Below are positions 50,194 through 59,727 of a stretch of 64,000 nt of DNA, piece by piece. The notes under the pieces were generated by a model. That model saw only the letters and a program-made list of their open reading frames with translations, did no database searches and was not told the origin of the DNA. Source of the stretch: Domibacillus sp. DTU_2020_1001157_1_SI_ALB_TIR_016 (GTDB lineage Bacteria > Bacillota > Bacilli > Bacillales > Domibacillaceae); the NCBI RefSeq assembly GCF_032341995.1, contig NZ_CP135438.1, positions 1,647,847 through 1,711,846 of the forward strand, given 5' to 3'. The first letter of the stretch is position 1, and every line of letters starts with the position of its first letter. The translations under genes and the position numbers were made by a program.

Positions 50194-51660
50194 TTATTTT
50201 ACAAAAACGGTTTTAATCGAAGTAAAGAATTCTTTTGCTGCTTCTCCCTGCTCACGGGAATGTGAGCTGGACTGCTTCATGCCGCCGAATGGAGCCTGAA
50301 GTTCAACCCCCGCACTTTCTGCATTTACCCGGATCAGCCCCGCTTCCATGTCATTGACGAAGGACAACAAATGCTGGATATTCGTTGTAAAGATAGAAGC
50401 ACTTAAGCCGTACTCGGTATCATTCGCAAGCTTCAGCGCTTCTTCCGCAGATGCTGCTTTTAAAAGGGCAATCACTGGGCCAAATATTTCTTCTCTTGCA
50501 ATCGCCATATTCGGCGTACAATTGTCAAAAATGGTTGGTTCCACATAGTATCCATCTGCCTGGCTTCCTTCCTCTGCACGTTTGCCCCCGATAAGGAGTT
50601 CGGCACCTTCTTCTACCCCTTTATTAATGTAAGAAAGAACAGTATTCAGCTGATTTTCACTTGCACACGGCCCCATCCATGTACGGCTGTCAAGGCCGCT
50701 GCCAATCGTGATCTCTTTTGTTTTTTGAACGAGCCTTTCTTTAAATGTATCAAACACTTCAGATGCCACAATGACCCGGCTTGTGGCCGTACATTTTTGT
50801 CCCGTTGAACGAAAAGCGCCTGTCACAACCGCTTCCACTGCCAAATCAAGATCGGCATCGGCAGCCACAATCACTGGATTTTTCCCGCCCATTTCAAGCT
50901 GGTATTTTGCACCGCGTGCCAGCGCTGCCTGGCCGATCTGCTTGCCAACGCCGTTTGAACCGGTAAACGTAATGCCGTTGATCTCTTCATGATCCGCAAT
51001 ACCCTGGCCGATGGTTCTGCCTGGTCCCGTAATTAAATTAACGACGCCAGCGGGGAATCCGGCTTCTTCGAAGCATTCAATAATTTTAGCAGCTGTCACC
51101 GCTGTTTCTGTCGCCGGCTTCATGACGACCGTGTTGCCATACACAAGCGCCGGCGCTATTTTCCAGATAGGAATCGCAATCGGGAAATTCCAGGGAGTAA
51201 TGACTCCGACTACACCGAGCGGTACACGTGTTGTAAACATAAGGGCTGAGCTGTCTGTCGATGGAATCACATCGCCTACTTTGCGCATGCCTTCTCCTGC
51301 ATAGTACTTTAAGATGGCAATGCCGCGGGCTGTTTCCCCTTTTGTTTCGGCAAACGTTTTGCCCATTTCCCGTGTAGCACATTCCGCAATGTCATCGATT
51401 CTTTTTTCGAGAATGTGAGCTGCTTTATACAGGTACTCTCCACGTTCTGCCCCTGACAGCCTGCGCCATCCTTCTTTCGCTGCTTTCGCTGCGGCCACCG
51501 CCTGGTTCAAATCATCGGCTGTTGATTTTTGTACATAGCCGACGACTTCATTTCTGTCTGCTGGATTCAGGCTTTTTTCCACTTCATTTGAAACGGAAGG
51601 AACCCATTCGCCATTGATAAAATTAAGATATGTTTTTGTGTCAATTGTTGTTGTCATCAT
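50194..51660 (-). CDS. ycbD: 2-oxoglutarate semialdehyde-type aldehyde dehydrogenase (YcbD-like)
   Basis: A 488-residue ALDH. Catalytic Cys in [12 protein letters not shown], general-base Glu in [10 protein letters not shown], the Asn in [10 protein letters not shown], and NAD-loop [12 protein letters not shown] are all present. It oxidises 2,5-dioxopentanoate (2-oxoglutarate semialdehyde), the product of KdgD, to 2-oxoglutarate. It lies 11 bp after kdgD. Confidence 0.88.
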   Translation of the reverse strand: MMTTTIDTKTYLNFINGEWVPSVSNEVEKSLNPADRNEVVGYVQKSTADDLNQAVAAAKAAKEGWRRLSGAERGEYLYKAAHILEKRIDDIAECATREMGKTFAETKGETARGIAILKYYAGEGMRKVGDVIPSTDSSALMFTTRVPLGVVGVITPWNFPIAIPIWKIAPALVYGNTVVMKPATETAVTAAKIIECFEEAGFPAGVVNLITGPGRTIGQGIADHEEINGITFTGSNGVGKQIGQAALARGAKYQLEMGGKNPVIVAADADLDLAVEAVVTGAFRSTGQKCTATSRVIVASEVFDTFKERLVQKTKEITIGSGLDSRTWMGPCASENQLNTVLSYINKGVEEGAELLIGGKRAEEGSQADGYYVEPTIFDNCTPNMAIAREEIFGPVIALLKAASAEEALKLANDTEYGLSASIFTTNIQHLLSFVNDMEAGLIRVNAESAGVELQAPFGGMKQSSSHSREQGEAAKEFFTSIKTVFVK

Positions 51661-51671
51661 AATCCCGCCTT

Positions 51672-52607
51672 TTATTGGATTGGTTGTACAGCTGTTTCTT
51701 TTGGAAAACGGTCCAATGCATTTTTCAGGATGCTTTCCATTTGTGCGTAATGCTCTTTTTCCACAGGAAGAACCGGCAGTCTTACATGTTCGCCAACCGG
51801 CTTGCCGACAATCTCCATTCCCGCTTTAATGAGAGAAACGGCATACCCTTTACGCTGGCAGCGGATATTGTGGATTGGCAGAATCACATGTTTAAAAATA
51901 TCACGAACCGTTTCCTGGTCGCCGTTTTGCAGGCTCGTGTAAAACTTCCGGGAGATATGCGGAATGTAATTGGAAATCGCTGATGAATAAGAATCAAAAC
52001 CCAGCGGGATATATGCCGGCATCGTCACTTCCGCCAGCGGCATTCCGTTCAGCCATCCAAAACGGCCTCCAAATGTCTGTGTGAGCAGTGTATTTAACTC
52101 CATATTGCCAAGGCCGTCTTTGACACCGACCACCTGCGGCACTTCAGCAAGCGTTTCCAAAGTAGAGATTGAAAAAGAGACATTGTCACGCTGGTAGACA
52201 ATCGCATTTAAATCTGTGCTTTCGGCAATCGCTTTAAAGTAAGCAGCCTGCCCTTCCTGTTCGCCTGTTACAAGATAGGGCGGCAGAATCAGATAGCCGT
52301 CTGCGCCTTTGTCTGCCGAAATCTGGGCCAGTTCCAAAGATGTTTGAATATTGCCCCCTACACCTGTGTAAACCGGTACTTTTCCGCCGGTCACCGATAC
52401 GGCAACTTCCACCATGGCTTCGTATTCACTCTTGCTTAAGGATGGGTATTCCGCTGCGGCGCATGCGACAAAGATCGCTTCCAGTCCATCATCCAGTAAA
52501 TCCTGTACGTTTTGGGCCAGTGCCTGCTCATCCAGCTGATTGTTTTTTGTAAATGGTGCAATCGGGAATCCTAAAATCCCGGTCGGAGCCTGACGATTTT
52601 GAGTCAT
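51672..52607 (-). CDS. kdgD: 5-dehydro-4-deoxyglucarate dehydratase (KdgD)
   Basis: A 311-residue DapA-fold enzyme that decarboxylates and dehydrates 5-keto-4-deoxyglucarate to 2,5-dioxopentanoate. Typical segments: [34 protein letters not shown], the Schiff-base Lys in [10 protein letters not shown], and [12 protein letters not shown] 52607 has AAGGGGG upstream; the open frame extends to 52664 but the operator and promoter lie there. Confidence 0.9.
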   Translation of the reverse strand: MTQNRQAPTGILGFPIAPFTKNNQLDEQALAQNVQDLLDDGLEAIFVACAAAEYPSLSKSEYEAMVEVAVSVTGGKVPVYTGVGGNIQTSLELAQISADKGADGYLILPPYLVTGEQEGQAAYFKAIAESTDLNAIVYQRDNVSFSISTLETLAEVPQVVGVKDGLGNMELNTLLTQTFGGRFGWLNGMPLAEVTMPAYIPLGFDSYSSAISNYIPHISRKFYTSLQNGDQETVRDIFKHVILPIHNIRCQRKGYAVSLIKAGMEIVGKPVGEHVRLPVLPVEKEHYAQMESILKNALDRFPKETAVQPIQ

Positions 52608-52635
52608 GGTATATCCCCCTTGTGTTGTTTGTTTT

Positions 52636-52649
52636 ATTGTAAGACAAAT
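52636..52649 (-). promoter_or_regulatory. FadR-type operator over the kdgD -10 box
   Basis: Read on the - strand: ATTTGTCTTACAAT, whose last six bases are the -10 box. Confidence 0.75.
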
Positions 52650-52784
52650 ATATTTATCGGTCAACTTTTAATTTTATTTTCTGAAAATTCGACCTAAAAT
52701 GCCGGCTTTCTTCTGATAATATAGCGATTTATACATAAAACAGCGGCCAGAAAATCATTGCGAAAACGATTGACAAACAATTTT

Positions 52785-52798
52785 ATTTGTCTTACCAT
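52785..52798 (+). promoter_or_regulatory. FadR-type operator over the gudP -10 box
   Basis: ATTTGTCTTACCAT, one base different from the kdgD copy, in the same place relative to the promoter. Confidence 0.75.
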
Positions 52799-52892
52799 TG
52801 GACAAAATTAAACAATTTAAATTTTTACAAAAGGAGTGTTGCTTTTGATAGCGAATATTTCTTAGAATTAGAGTAATTCATCATACACTTTT

Positions 52893-52906
52893 TGAAAGCG
52901 GTATCA
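52893..52906 (+). promoter_or_regulatory. CcpA cre site
   Basis: TGAAAGCGGTATCA is a full match to TGWAANCGNTNWCA. It lies inside the gudP leader, where CcpA bound there would block elongation, so glucose repression is expected. Confidence 0.7.
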
Positions 52907-52938
52907 CATCATCGAATTCATATAAAGGAAGTGTGTTT

Positions 52939-54306
52939 ATGTCTATGAATGCGCAAGAAAAAGTTTTTCCTTCTTCTCCGACGATGCCCAGCAACCAGAA
53001 AAAAACACGTGCACGCTGGTTTATTGTTTTCATGCTGTTTCTTGTTACAGCGATTAACTACGCGGATCGGGCCACTCTCTCCATTGCCGGAACGGACATG
53101 TCCAATCAGCTTGGCCTTGATTCTGTTATGATGGGCTATGTGTTTTCTGCTTTTGCCTGGTCCTATGTAGCCGGCCAGATTCCCGGCGGATGGCTGCTGG
53201 ACCGGTTCGGCTCAAAGAAAGTTTACTTTTGGAGTATTTTCTTATGGTCCATGTTTACGCTTATGCAGGGGTTTATCGGTTTCTTCGGCACTGCCGGAAC
53301 CGCTGTGATGATCCTGTTCGGCCTTCGTTTCTTAGTTGGGCTGGCAGAAGCACCTTCTTTTCCTGCCAACAGCCGGATCGTCGCTTCCTGGTTTCCAAGC
53401 CATGAACGCGGCACAGCGGCAGCTACCTTTAACTCTGCCCAGTATTTTGCGACCGTTCTATTCGCACCAATTATGGGCTATATTACGTACACATTTGGCT
53501 GGGAATATGTCTTCTACTTTATGGGTGCAGTCGGGATTGTCGTTTCGTTCATTTGGATGAAAGCGATTTATAGCCCAAAAGAACATCCGCGGATTAACGA
53601 GGCTGAGCTTGCTTACATTGAAGAAGGCGGCGCCCTGACCAACATGGACCAGGCAGACACAAAGAAAGAAAAAAAGAAAGCGGTTAATTGGAGCCAGGTT
53701 AAACAGCTGCTTACAAACCGGATGCTCTTAGGTGTGTACCTTGGCCAGTATTGTATTACGACGCTTACGTACTTTTTCCTTACCTGGTTCCCGGTCTATC
53801 TTGTACAGGAAAGAGGCATGACCATTCTTGAAGTTGGTTTTGTGGCTTCCCTGCCGGCTGTATGCGGATTTTTTGGCGGCATTCTTGGCGGCATGTTCTC
53901 TGACTTCCTGCTCCGCAAAGGTTTCTCTTTAACGGTTGCCCGGAAAACACCGATTGTCGTTGGCATGCTGATGTCCATGACGCTCGTTGCCGCAAATTAC
54001 GTGGATACACAATGGGTTGTGATCTTTGTGATGGCGCTTGCCTTTTTCGGTAAAGGATTTGGTGCACTCGGCTGGGCCGTTGTCGCAGATACCTCTCCAA
54101 AAGAAATGTCCGGCGTCAGCGGCGGCCTTTTCAATACCTTTGGCAACATTGCCGGTATTACCACACCGATCATTATCGGCTACATTATTGCGACAACCGG
54201 TTCATTTAACGGGGCGCTTGTTTTCGTTGGTGCCAATGCATTAGTCGCGATCTGCAGCTACCTGTTCCTTGTAGGGGAAATTAAGCGGGTTGAATTAAAA
54301 TCGTAA
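52939..54306 (+). CDS. gudP: Glucarate MFS transporter (GudP)
   Basis: A 455-residue MFS transporter of the anion:cation symporter type: NYADRATLSIAGTDMSNQLGLD, GWLLDRFGSKKVYF, ASWFPSHERGTAAATFNSAQYFA. It has 12 hydrophobic segments and a hydrophilic central loop. ATG 52939 has AAGGAAG 8 bases upstream. It precedes gudD by 33 bp. Confidence 0.92.
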   Translation: MSMNAQEKVFPSSPTMPSNQKKTRARWFIVFMLFLVTAINYADRATLSIAGTDMSNQLGLDSVMMGYVFSAFAWSYVAGQIPGGWLLDRFGSKKVYFWSIFLWSMFTLMQGFIGFFGTAGTAVMILFGLRFLVGLAEAPSFPANSRIVASWFPSHERGTAAATFNSAQYFATVLFAPIMGYITYTFGWEYVFYFMGAVGIVVSFIWMKAIYSPKEHPRINEAELAYIEEGGALTNMDQADTKKEKKKAVNWSQVKQLLTNRMLLGVYLGQYCITTLTYFFLTWFPVYLVQERGMTILEVGFVASLPAVCGFFGGILGGMFSDFLLRKGFSLTVARKTPIVVGMLMSMTLVAANYVDTQWVVIFVMALAFFGKGFGALGWAVVADTSPKEMSGVSGGLFNTFGNIAGITTPIIIGYIIATTGSFNGALVFVGANALVAICSYLFLVGEIKRVELKS

Positions 54307-54339
54307 TCTATTATCTTAATTTGATAGGAGAGAAAAAAT

Positions 54340-55698
54340 ATGAACACTCAATTAATCCAGGAAAACGTCCAGACAGGTACGCCTATTATTACAGAAATGA
54401 ACGTTGTTCCCGTTGCCGGCCATGACAGTATGCTCCTCAATTTAAGCGGAGCTCACGCCCCTTACTTTACGCGTAATATTGTGCTGCTGAAAGACAATGC
54501 AGGAAATGTCGGTGTGGGTGAAGTCCCGGGCGGCGAGAAAATCCGCCAGACGCTTGAAGATGCACGTGAACTCGTTGTGGGCCAGTCTATCGGCACCTAC
54601 AACAATATTTTAAATAACGTACGCCGTCAGTTTGCGGACCGGGACGCAGCGGGACGCGGCTTACAGACGTTTGACCTCCGCATTACGATTCATGCTGTAA
54701 CCGCTTTAGAAGCCGCTCTTCTCGACTTGGTTGGAAAATACCTTGGCGTTCCAGTCGCAGCCCTTTTAGGCGAAGGACAGCAGCGGGACAAAGTGGAAAT
54801 GCTGGGCTATCTATTTTATGTTGGGGACCGGAACAAAACGGATCTGGAGTACCGGAACGAAGCAGAGGCAGAAGATGACTGGTTCCGCCTTCGCCATGAA
54901 GAAGCGTTAACTCCTGAAGCGGTTGTCCGACTGGCAGAAGCGGCTCATGCCCGCTATGGCTTTAACGACTTTAAACTAAAAGGCGGCGTTTTGCGCGGCG
55001 AAGAAGAAATCGAAGCTGTCACAGCACTGGCAGAGCGGTTTCCGGAAGCGCGCATTACCCTGGACCCGAACGGCGGCTGGCTGTTAAAAGACGCCATCCG
55101 CTTATGCCGGGACCAGCACCATGTTCTGGCTTATGCAGAAGATCCTTGCGGAGCAGAAGGCGGCTTCTCGGCCCGTGAGGTGATGGCTGAATTCAGACGT
55201 GCGACAGGACTTCCTACTGCGACCAATATGATTGCCACAGACTGGCGGCAGATGGGGCACTCCATCCAGCTGCAGTCGGTTGATATTCCGCTGGCGGATC
55301 CCCATTTCTGGACGATGCAGGGTTCTGTCCGGGTCGCGCAGATGTGCCATGACTGGGGACTCACATGGGGATCGCATTCGAACAACCATTTTGATATTTC
55401 ACTGGCGATGTTTACGCATGTAGCTGCTGCTGCTCCTGGAAAAATCACCGCTATTGATACACACTGGATCTGGCAGGACGGACAGCGCCTGACAAAAGAA
55501 CCATTTAAGATCGTGGGTGGAATGGTCGATGTTCCAACAAAACCAGGGCTTGGTGTGGAGATTGATATGGAGCAACTGGAAAAAGCCCACCAGCTGTATA
55601 AAGAAAAAGGACTCGGTGCACGCGATGATGCGCTCGCTATGCAGTATTTGATTCCAGGATGGACGTTTGATCCGAAGCGCCCTTGCTTCGTTCGATAA
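54340..55698 (+). CDS. gudD: Glucarate dehydratase (GudD)
   Basis: A 452-residue enolase-superfamily enzyme that dehydrates glucarate to 5-keto-4-deoxyglucarate. The KxK base (NDFKLKGG), metal ligands ([26 protein letters not shown]) and the catalytic His/Asp pair ([10 protein letters not shown]) are present. Together with GudP, KdgD and YcbD it gives a full path from glucarate to 2-oxoglutarate. Confidence 0.95.
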   Translation: MNTQLIQENVQTGTPIITEMNVVPVAGHDSMLLNLSGAHAPYFTRNIVLLKDNAGNVGVGEVPGGEKIRQTLEDARELVVGQSIGTYNNILNNVRRQFADRDAAGRGLQTFDLRITIHAVTALEAALLDLVGKYLGVPVAALLGEGQQRDKVEMLGYLFYVGDRNKTDLEYRNEAEAEDDWFRLRHEEALTPEAVVRLAEAAHARYGFNDFKLKGGVLRGEEEIEAVTALAERFPEARITLDPNGGWLLKDAIRLCRDQHHVLAYAEDPCGAEGGFSAREVMAEFRRATGLPTATNMIATDWRQMGHSIQLQSVDIPLADPHFWTMQGSVRVAQMCHDWGLTWGSHSNNHFDISLAMFTHVAAAAPGKITAIDTHWIWQDGQRLTKEPFKIVGGMVDVPTKPGLGVEIDMEQLEKAHQLYKEKGLGARDDALAMQYLIPGWTFDPKRPCFVR

Positions 55699-55709
55699 TT
55701 GTGTACAAC

Positions 55710-55746
55710 AAGCGCCCTTGCTTTAAAAGGGGCGCTTTTTCTTTTT
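55710..55746 (+). terminator. Terminator after gudD
   Basis: AAGCGCCC, loop, GGGGCGCTT, then TTTCTTTTT. Confidence 0.85.
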
Positions 55747-55797
55747 AATTTGTTCTTTCTCCTCTTATCATGCACAAATAAGTGGCACTATTATGCA

Positions 55798-55811
55798 ATT
55801 CGTCTTACAAT
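55798..55811 (+). promoter_or_regulatory. FadR-type operator upstream of the gntR gene
   Basis: ATTCGTCTTACAAT, with the TACAAT at 55806 likely serving as the -10 box of a weak promoter (GTGGCA, 18 bp, TACAAT). This suggests autoregulation. Confidence 0.68.
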
Positions 55812-55850
55812 AAGGTTACATAGATAAAGGCAGAGAAAAGAGGTTACACC

Positions 55851-56558
55851 ATGGAGGAATCATCTAAAAAGCTGGGCGTTCAATCCGTTCACCGCAGCAC
55901 CCTTTCTAAACAAGTAGTTGAACAAATTGTGCAGCTGCTTGTCAGCGGTCAAATGAAAGCGGGAGACAAGCTTCCGCCCGAGATGGAGCTGATGGAAGAA
56001 CTGGGTGTCAGCAGACCGGTCCTTCGGGAAGCACTCAGTGCTCTTGAAACACTTGGCGTTATTACCCGAAAAACACGGGAAGGGACTTTTTTCAACAATA
56101 AAGTCGGCACTCATCCTTTCTCTGTTATGCTGGCGCTGGCAACCGATAACTTACCCGCTATCATTGAAGCGCGCATGGCGTTGGAGTTAGGGCTTGTGAC
56201 CATGGCCGCCGAGAAAATTACGGACGAGCAGCTGGAAAAGCTAAGAAAAACGATTGATGCCATTGCAAACAGTGAGGATAATGACTATGGCGAAGCGGAT
56301 AAGGAATTTCATCACATTATAGCCTTAAGCGCTAACAACCCTATTGTCGAAGGGATGATTGATTCTCTTCTAATTACCCATAACAAAGTTAACAGCTTGA
56401 TTCAAGTGAGAGAGCGGGAACGTACGGTAGAGTACCATAAAGCCATTTACGCGGCCCTCGAAGCACGCGATCCACAGGACGCCTTCTTACAAATGTACAA
56501 GCATCTTGATTTTGTCCGTCAAAAAGTCCTTCAATATTCCTCAGCGAATGACGAATAA
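55851..56558 (+). CDS. ycbG: FadR-family GntR regulator (YcbG-like)
   Basis: A 235-residue regulator. The N-terminal winged helix has LSKQVVEQIVQLLVSGQMKAGDKLPPEMELMEELGVSRPVLREALSALETLG; the C-terminal FCD domain has the metal-ligand His in ADKEFHHIIALSANNP and EYHKAIYAALEARD. Being next to gudPD, it likely represses the glucarate genes in the absence of a sugar-acid effector. Confidence 0.9.
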   Translation: MEESSKKLGVQSVHRSTLSKQVVEQIVQLLVSGQMKAGDKLPPEMELMEELGVSRPVLREALSALETLGVITRKTREGTFFNNKVGTHPFSVMLALATDNLPAIIEARMALELGLVTMAAEKITDEQLEKLRKTIDAIANSEDNDYGEADKEFHHIIALSANNPIVEGMIDSLLITHNKVNSLIQVRERERTVEYHKAIYAALEARDPQDAFLQMYKHLDFVRQKVLQYSSANDE

Positions 56559-56591
56559 AAAGCCTTGAAGCCATATGGCTTCAAGGCTTTT
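56557..56591. terminator. Bidirectional terminator between gntR and tctA
   Basis: AAAAGCCTTGAAGCCA and its complement, perfectly paired around TATGG, with runs of A and T on each side. Confidence 0.88.
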
Positions 56592-56595
56592 ATTT

Positions 56596-58101
56596 TTACA
56601 CTTCGGAATCTCCCAATAAGGTTTTTTTGTTTTTCATACCTGCGACAATGCTAAGGGCAATAGCCAAAACGGACAATGCCATCAGCGTGCCCGAAATCGG
56701 ACGAGTAAAGATCTCCATGAAGTTTCCATTATACAGTCCAAGTGTCTGAAGCAACGACTCTTCCATCATTTTTCCTAGAATAAACACGAGCGCAATGGGA
56801 GCTACCGGAATGTCTGCTTTTTTCAGCACATAACCAAGCAGTCCAAAAACAAGCAGTCCGCCGACATCCCAAAGGCTGTTGCTGATCGAATATGTTCCGA
56901 CGATGGAAACAGCAATAATAATCGGAAACAGCATGTTAAATGGGATGCTCGCTATTTTAGCCCAAAATTTCGCCAAAGGAAGATTCATAAAAAGCAAAAG
57001 CAGGTTCCCGATAAACATGCTTGCAATAACGGCCCATACAAAGTCAGCATGCCGGACAAACAGCGTTGGGCCTGGCTGCAGGCCATGAAGGACAAAAGCT
57101 CCTAACAAAACAGCCATTGTCGCTGAGCTTGGAATCCCAAGCAAAAACAATGGAATCAAAGCTCCTCCTGTAAAGGAATTGTTGGCCGTTTCAGGCCCTG
57201 CCACCCCTTCAATCGCTCCTTTTCCAAAACGAGACGGATCTTTTGCCAGTCTTTTCTCCATTGAATAAGACAATAAAGATGGAACAACGGAACTGATCCC
57301 CGGAATTAACCCTAAGAAAAAGCCAAGAACGGTTCCCCGACCGATGGACATAGCAGAGGGGCGGATTTCCTGGCGGTTTGGAAGCAGCCCTTTGACTTTT
57401 GGCGGCTTTTCAGGCTTTTTCATTTGCTGTTCGAGGCCTAACAAGATTTCTGATAAGCCAAATAACCCCATCGCAATCGTCACAAAATCAAACCCATCAA
57501 TCAAAAAAGCCTGGCCAAATGAGAAGCGAATATCACCTGAGCTTGGCGCAATTCCGAACATGGCCAGCACAAGCCCGATCAAAACCGCCAGTACACCACG
57601 GATAATGGATTTTCCGGCTAAGCCGACAACCATTGTCATTCCAAACAGAATAAGAGCAAAATACTCAGGCGGCCCAAAAGAAAGAGCAAATTTCACAAGA
57701 TGAGGCGCAACAAGGGCAACCCCTATGATCGCAACAACGCCTCCTACAAACGAGCCAATGGCAGAAATACCAAGCGCTACACCGGCACGGCCTTTTTGGG
57801 CCATCGGGTAACCATCCAGGCTCGTAACAACCGATGCCGCTTCTCCGGGAACATTTACAAGAACTGTTGTAATCGTTCCGCCATACATAGAGCCGTAAAA
57901 AATACCAGACAGCATAATGATCGCTGAAATGGGATCCATCGCAAATGTTAACGGAATCAGAAGGGCCGTCCCGGCGCTTGGACCAAGTCCCGGCAAAATG
58001 CCCACAATCATGCCAACGGAAACGCCCGCCAGGCAGTATAAAATATTCTGCCACGATAATGCGATTTCAAAGCCGTTCATTAATAATTGAACTGTCTCCA
58101 T
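56596..58101 (-). CDS. tctA: Tripartite tricarboxylate transporter large membrane subunit (TctA)
   Basis: A 501-residue membrane protein with 11-12 hydrophobic segments. TctA hallmarks: GILPGLGPSAGTALLIPLTF, GIFYGSMYGGTITTVLVNVPGEAASVVTSLDGYPMAQKG, LGLIPGISSVVPSLLSY, and GVAGPETANNSFTGGALIPLFLLGIPSSATMAVLLGA. It forms the carrier with TctB and the binding protein TctC. Confidence 0.93.
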   Translation of the reverse strand: METVQLLMNGFEIALSWQNILYCLAGVSVGMIVGILPGLGPSAGTALLIPLTFAMDPISAIIMLSGIFYGSMYGGTITTVLVNVPGEAASVVTSLDGYPMAQKGRAGVALGISAIGSFVGGVVAIIGVALVAPHLVKFALSFGPPEYFALILFGMTMVVGLAGKSIIRGVLAVLIGLVLAMFGIAPSSGDIRFSFGQAFLIDGFDFVTIAMGLFGLSEILLGLEQQMKKPEKPPKVKGLLPNRQEIRPSAMSIGRGTVLGFFLGLIPGISSVVPSLLSYSMEKRLAKDPSRFGKGAIEGVAGPETANNSFTGGALIPLFLLGIPSSATMAVLLGAFVLHGLQPGPTLFVRHADFVWAVIASMFIGNLLLLFMNLPLAKFWAKIASIPFNMLFPIIIAVSIVGTYSISNSLWDVGGLLVFGLLGYVLKKADIPVAPIALVFILGKMMEESLLQTLGLYNGNFMEIFTRPISGTLMALSVLAIALSIVAGMKNKKTLLGDSEV

Positions 58102-58113
58102 AAAGCCTCCTCC

Positions 58114-58566
58114 TTACCATCCCAACATATTCGTCGGCAGCGGAATATCCAAAATAAGGTTAAATACGACATACAACACAATCGTGACGGAAGCTGCTGT
58201 GCTAAGCGATATTTTCCATTTAAAATCAGGCATAAGAAGAATAAGCATAACGATAATACTGGAGACGATATAGCCGAGAAAAGGTGAAATAAGAATAAAC
58301 AAAAAGATGGACAGCACTACTTTTAATACGCCAACCAAAGCTGCGCCTTTCGGCAGTACTTCTGAGAACATAATCTTGTTGTTTTTCCGCAGTGAATCCA
58401 ATATAAACAAAATAGAAAACAAGCCCATCAGCCCGCTCAGCCAAAGCGGAAACAAGCCCGGTCCCGGACCATACTCCCCGTAATACGGGTATTTCAGCGA
58501 CTCACGAACCATAAAAAGTGAAAAGAGCAAAAGAGAGATGCCTACCCATACACCGTAATTTTTCAC
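58114..58566 (-). CDS. tctB: Tripartite tricarboxylate transporter small membrane subunit (TctB)
   Basis: A 150-residue protein with four membrane helices, starting with the positive-inside VGISLLLFSLFMVRESLKYPYYGEYGPGPGLFPLWLSG element common in TctB. It lies 12 bp upstream of tctA. Confidence 0.88.
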   Translation of the reverse strand: MKNYGVWVGISLLLFSLFMVRESLKYPYYGEYGPGPGLFPLWLSGLMGLFSILFILDSLRKNNKIMFSEVLPKGAALVGVLKVVLSIFLFILISPFLGYIVSSIIVMLILLMPDFKWKISLSTAASVTIVLYVVFNLILDIPLPTNMLGW

Positions 58567-58601
58567 GTTTATCCACTCCCCGCCAGATAATAGTAGAATA
58601 A

Positions 58602-58629
58602 GTACCCGCCTCTAAATAGAGACGGGTAC
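58602..58629 (-). promoter_or_regulatory. Intercistronic stem-loop between tctC and tctB
   Basis: GTACCCG...CGGGTAC with an inner CTCT/AGAG stem. There is no long T-run after it, so it probably protects the tctC mRNA end and limits tctB/A expression instead of stopping transcription. Confidence 0.6.
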
Positions 58630-58638
58630 GCGGTACAC

Positions 58639-59637
58639 TTACCAGCCAAGCAAATCTTTTAAGCCTTCAATGTCTTTCACATCCTGTTCAAGCAGCGCTC
58701 TGTAATCCTCTGCATTGTAATAGCCGACCTGCGTGCCGATCTCTTCCATTTTCTTTTCATGCTCAGCATTTGTTACCGCTTTCTCAAAAGCGGTTTCGAG
58801 CACTTCCATCGTTTCTTCATCTACCCCTTTTGGCGCAACCAGTCCTCTCGTTGATTGAGAAATCACTGGCTCAAATCCTTCTTCTTCAACTGTTGGAACA
58901 TCCGGAAGGAAAGACGATCTTTCTTCTGCTGTCACAGCGGCTACTTTCAATTGTTTTTCCAGGTGCATCGGATACGCTTCACCTACACTCGTTACAAGAA
59001 CGTCAACATGCCCGCCTAAAAAAGCAGCTCTCGACTTGGCAGTTCCGTCAAACTGAATTGCTTTAAATTTGGTGCCAAGTGCTTCATTTAATTTCAAAGT
59101 CACCAGGTGGTCATCTCCTGCTACCCCTGTGGCCGTTGTTGTTACTTCGTGATCCTTCGCATACTCAACCAGTTCTTTGAAGTTTGAAAAACGTTTATCA
59201 TCCACCCGTATCGCAACCGCTCCCGGGTCTACAACATGATTGCCAATCATCTCGAAGCTGTCAAGATCCACCTGCTTTTCCATCGTAGGATTCACCAATC
59301 CACTGGCCAGGTTTGGAGAATTCAAAAAACCGATTGTATACCCATCCGGCTTAGCCGCAGCAATCGCATTCCATCCTACCCATCCGCTTCCGCCGGGCTG
59401 ATTAACAATGGTTACCGTTTCCCCGAGCTCTTCTTCTAAAAATGGCTGAAGTGTTCTGGCTGTTGTATCAGTCCCTCCCCCAGCATCATAAGCGACAATA
59501 ATGCTGATCGGCTTTTTAGGAAAATCACTTTTGCCTTCTGATGAAGCTGTTGAACTCGTTTCTTCTGCTCCGGAACAGGCAGACAAAGCACCCGCCATCA
59601 TAATCGACGATACCATCAATGAAAAACGTTTTTTCAT
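58639..59637 (-). CDS. tctC: Tripartite tricarboxylate transporter binding lipoprotein (TctC)
   Basis: A 332-residue lipoprotein with lipobox LSAC (Cys about residue 21) and a Ser/Glu-rich linker. The Bug/TctC fold is shown by PISIIVAYDAGGGTDTTARTLQPFLEEELG and NQPGGSGWVGWNAIAAAKPDGYTIGF. Ligand unknown; the neighbouring UxuA-like gene suggests a sugar acid. Confidence 0.9.
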   Translation of the reverse strand: MKKRFSLMVSSIMMAGALSACSGAEETSSTASSEGKSDFPKKPISIIVAYDAGGGTDTTARTLQPFLEEELGETVTIVNQPGGSGWVGWNAIAAAKPDGYTIGFLNSPNLASGLVNPTMEKQVDLDSFEMIGNHVVDPGAVAIRVDDKRFSNFKELVEYAKDHEVTTTATGVAGDDHLVTLKLNEALGTKFKAIQFDGTAKSRAAFLGGHVDVLVTSVGEAYPMHLEKQLKVAAVTAEERSSFLPDVPTVEEEGFEPVISQSTRGLVAPKGVDEETMEVLETAFEKAVTNAEHEKKMEEIGTQVGYYNAEDYRALLEQDVKDIEGLKDLLGW

Positions 59638-59727
59638 TCCACTTCCTCCTCTGTTTTAATGAATAGTTATAGATGACTTCTTAACGGTCTAGATGCAGAG
59701 GGTCACAATGATGCAAATGAAGAAGCG

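Larger units (their letters stand above)
52608..52938. promoter_or_regulatory. Divergent control region of kdgD and gudP
   Basis: On the - strand TTGACC (52664-52659), 17 bp, TACAAT (52641-52636) drives kdgD. On the + strand TTGACA (52770-52775), 17 bp, TACCAT (52793-52798) drives gudP. Operators cover both -10 boxes, and a CcpA site lies at 52893. The 140 bp after the gudP promoter would be an untranslated leader. Confidence 0.8.

Noticed and set aside
52755..52776. A second cre-like sequence (GCGAAAACGATTGACA) near the gudP promoter.
   Set aside because: Several consensus positions are wrong, and it overlaps the -35 box, which explains part of the match.
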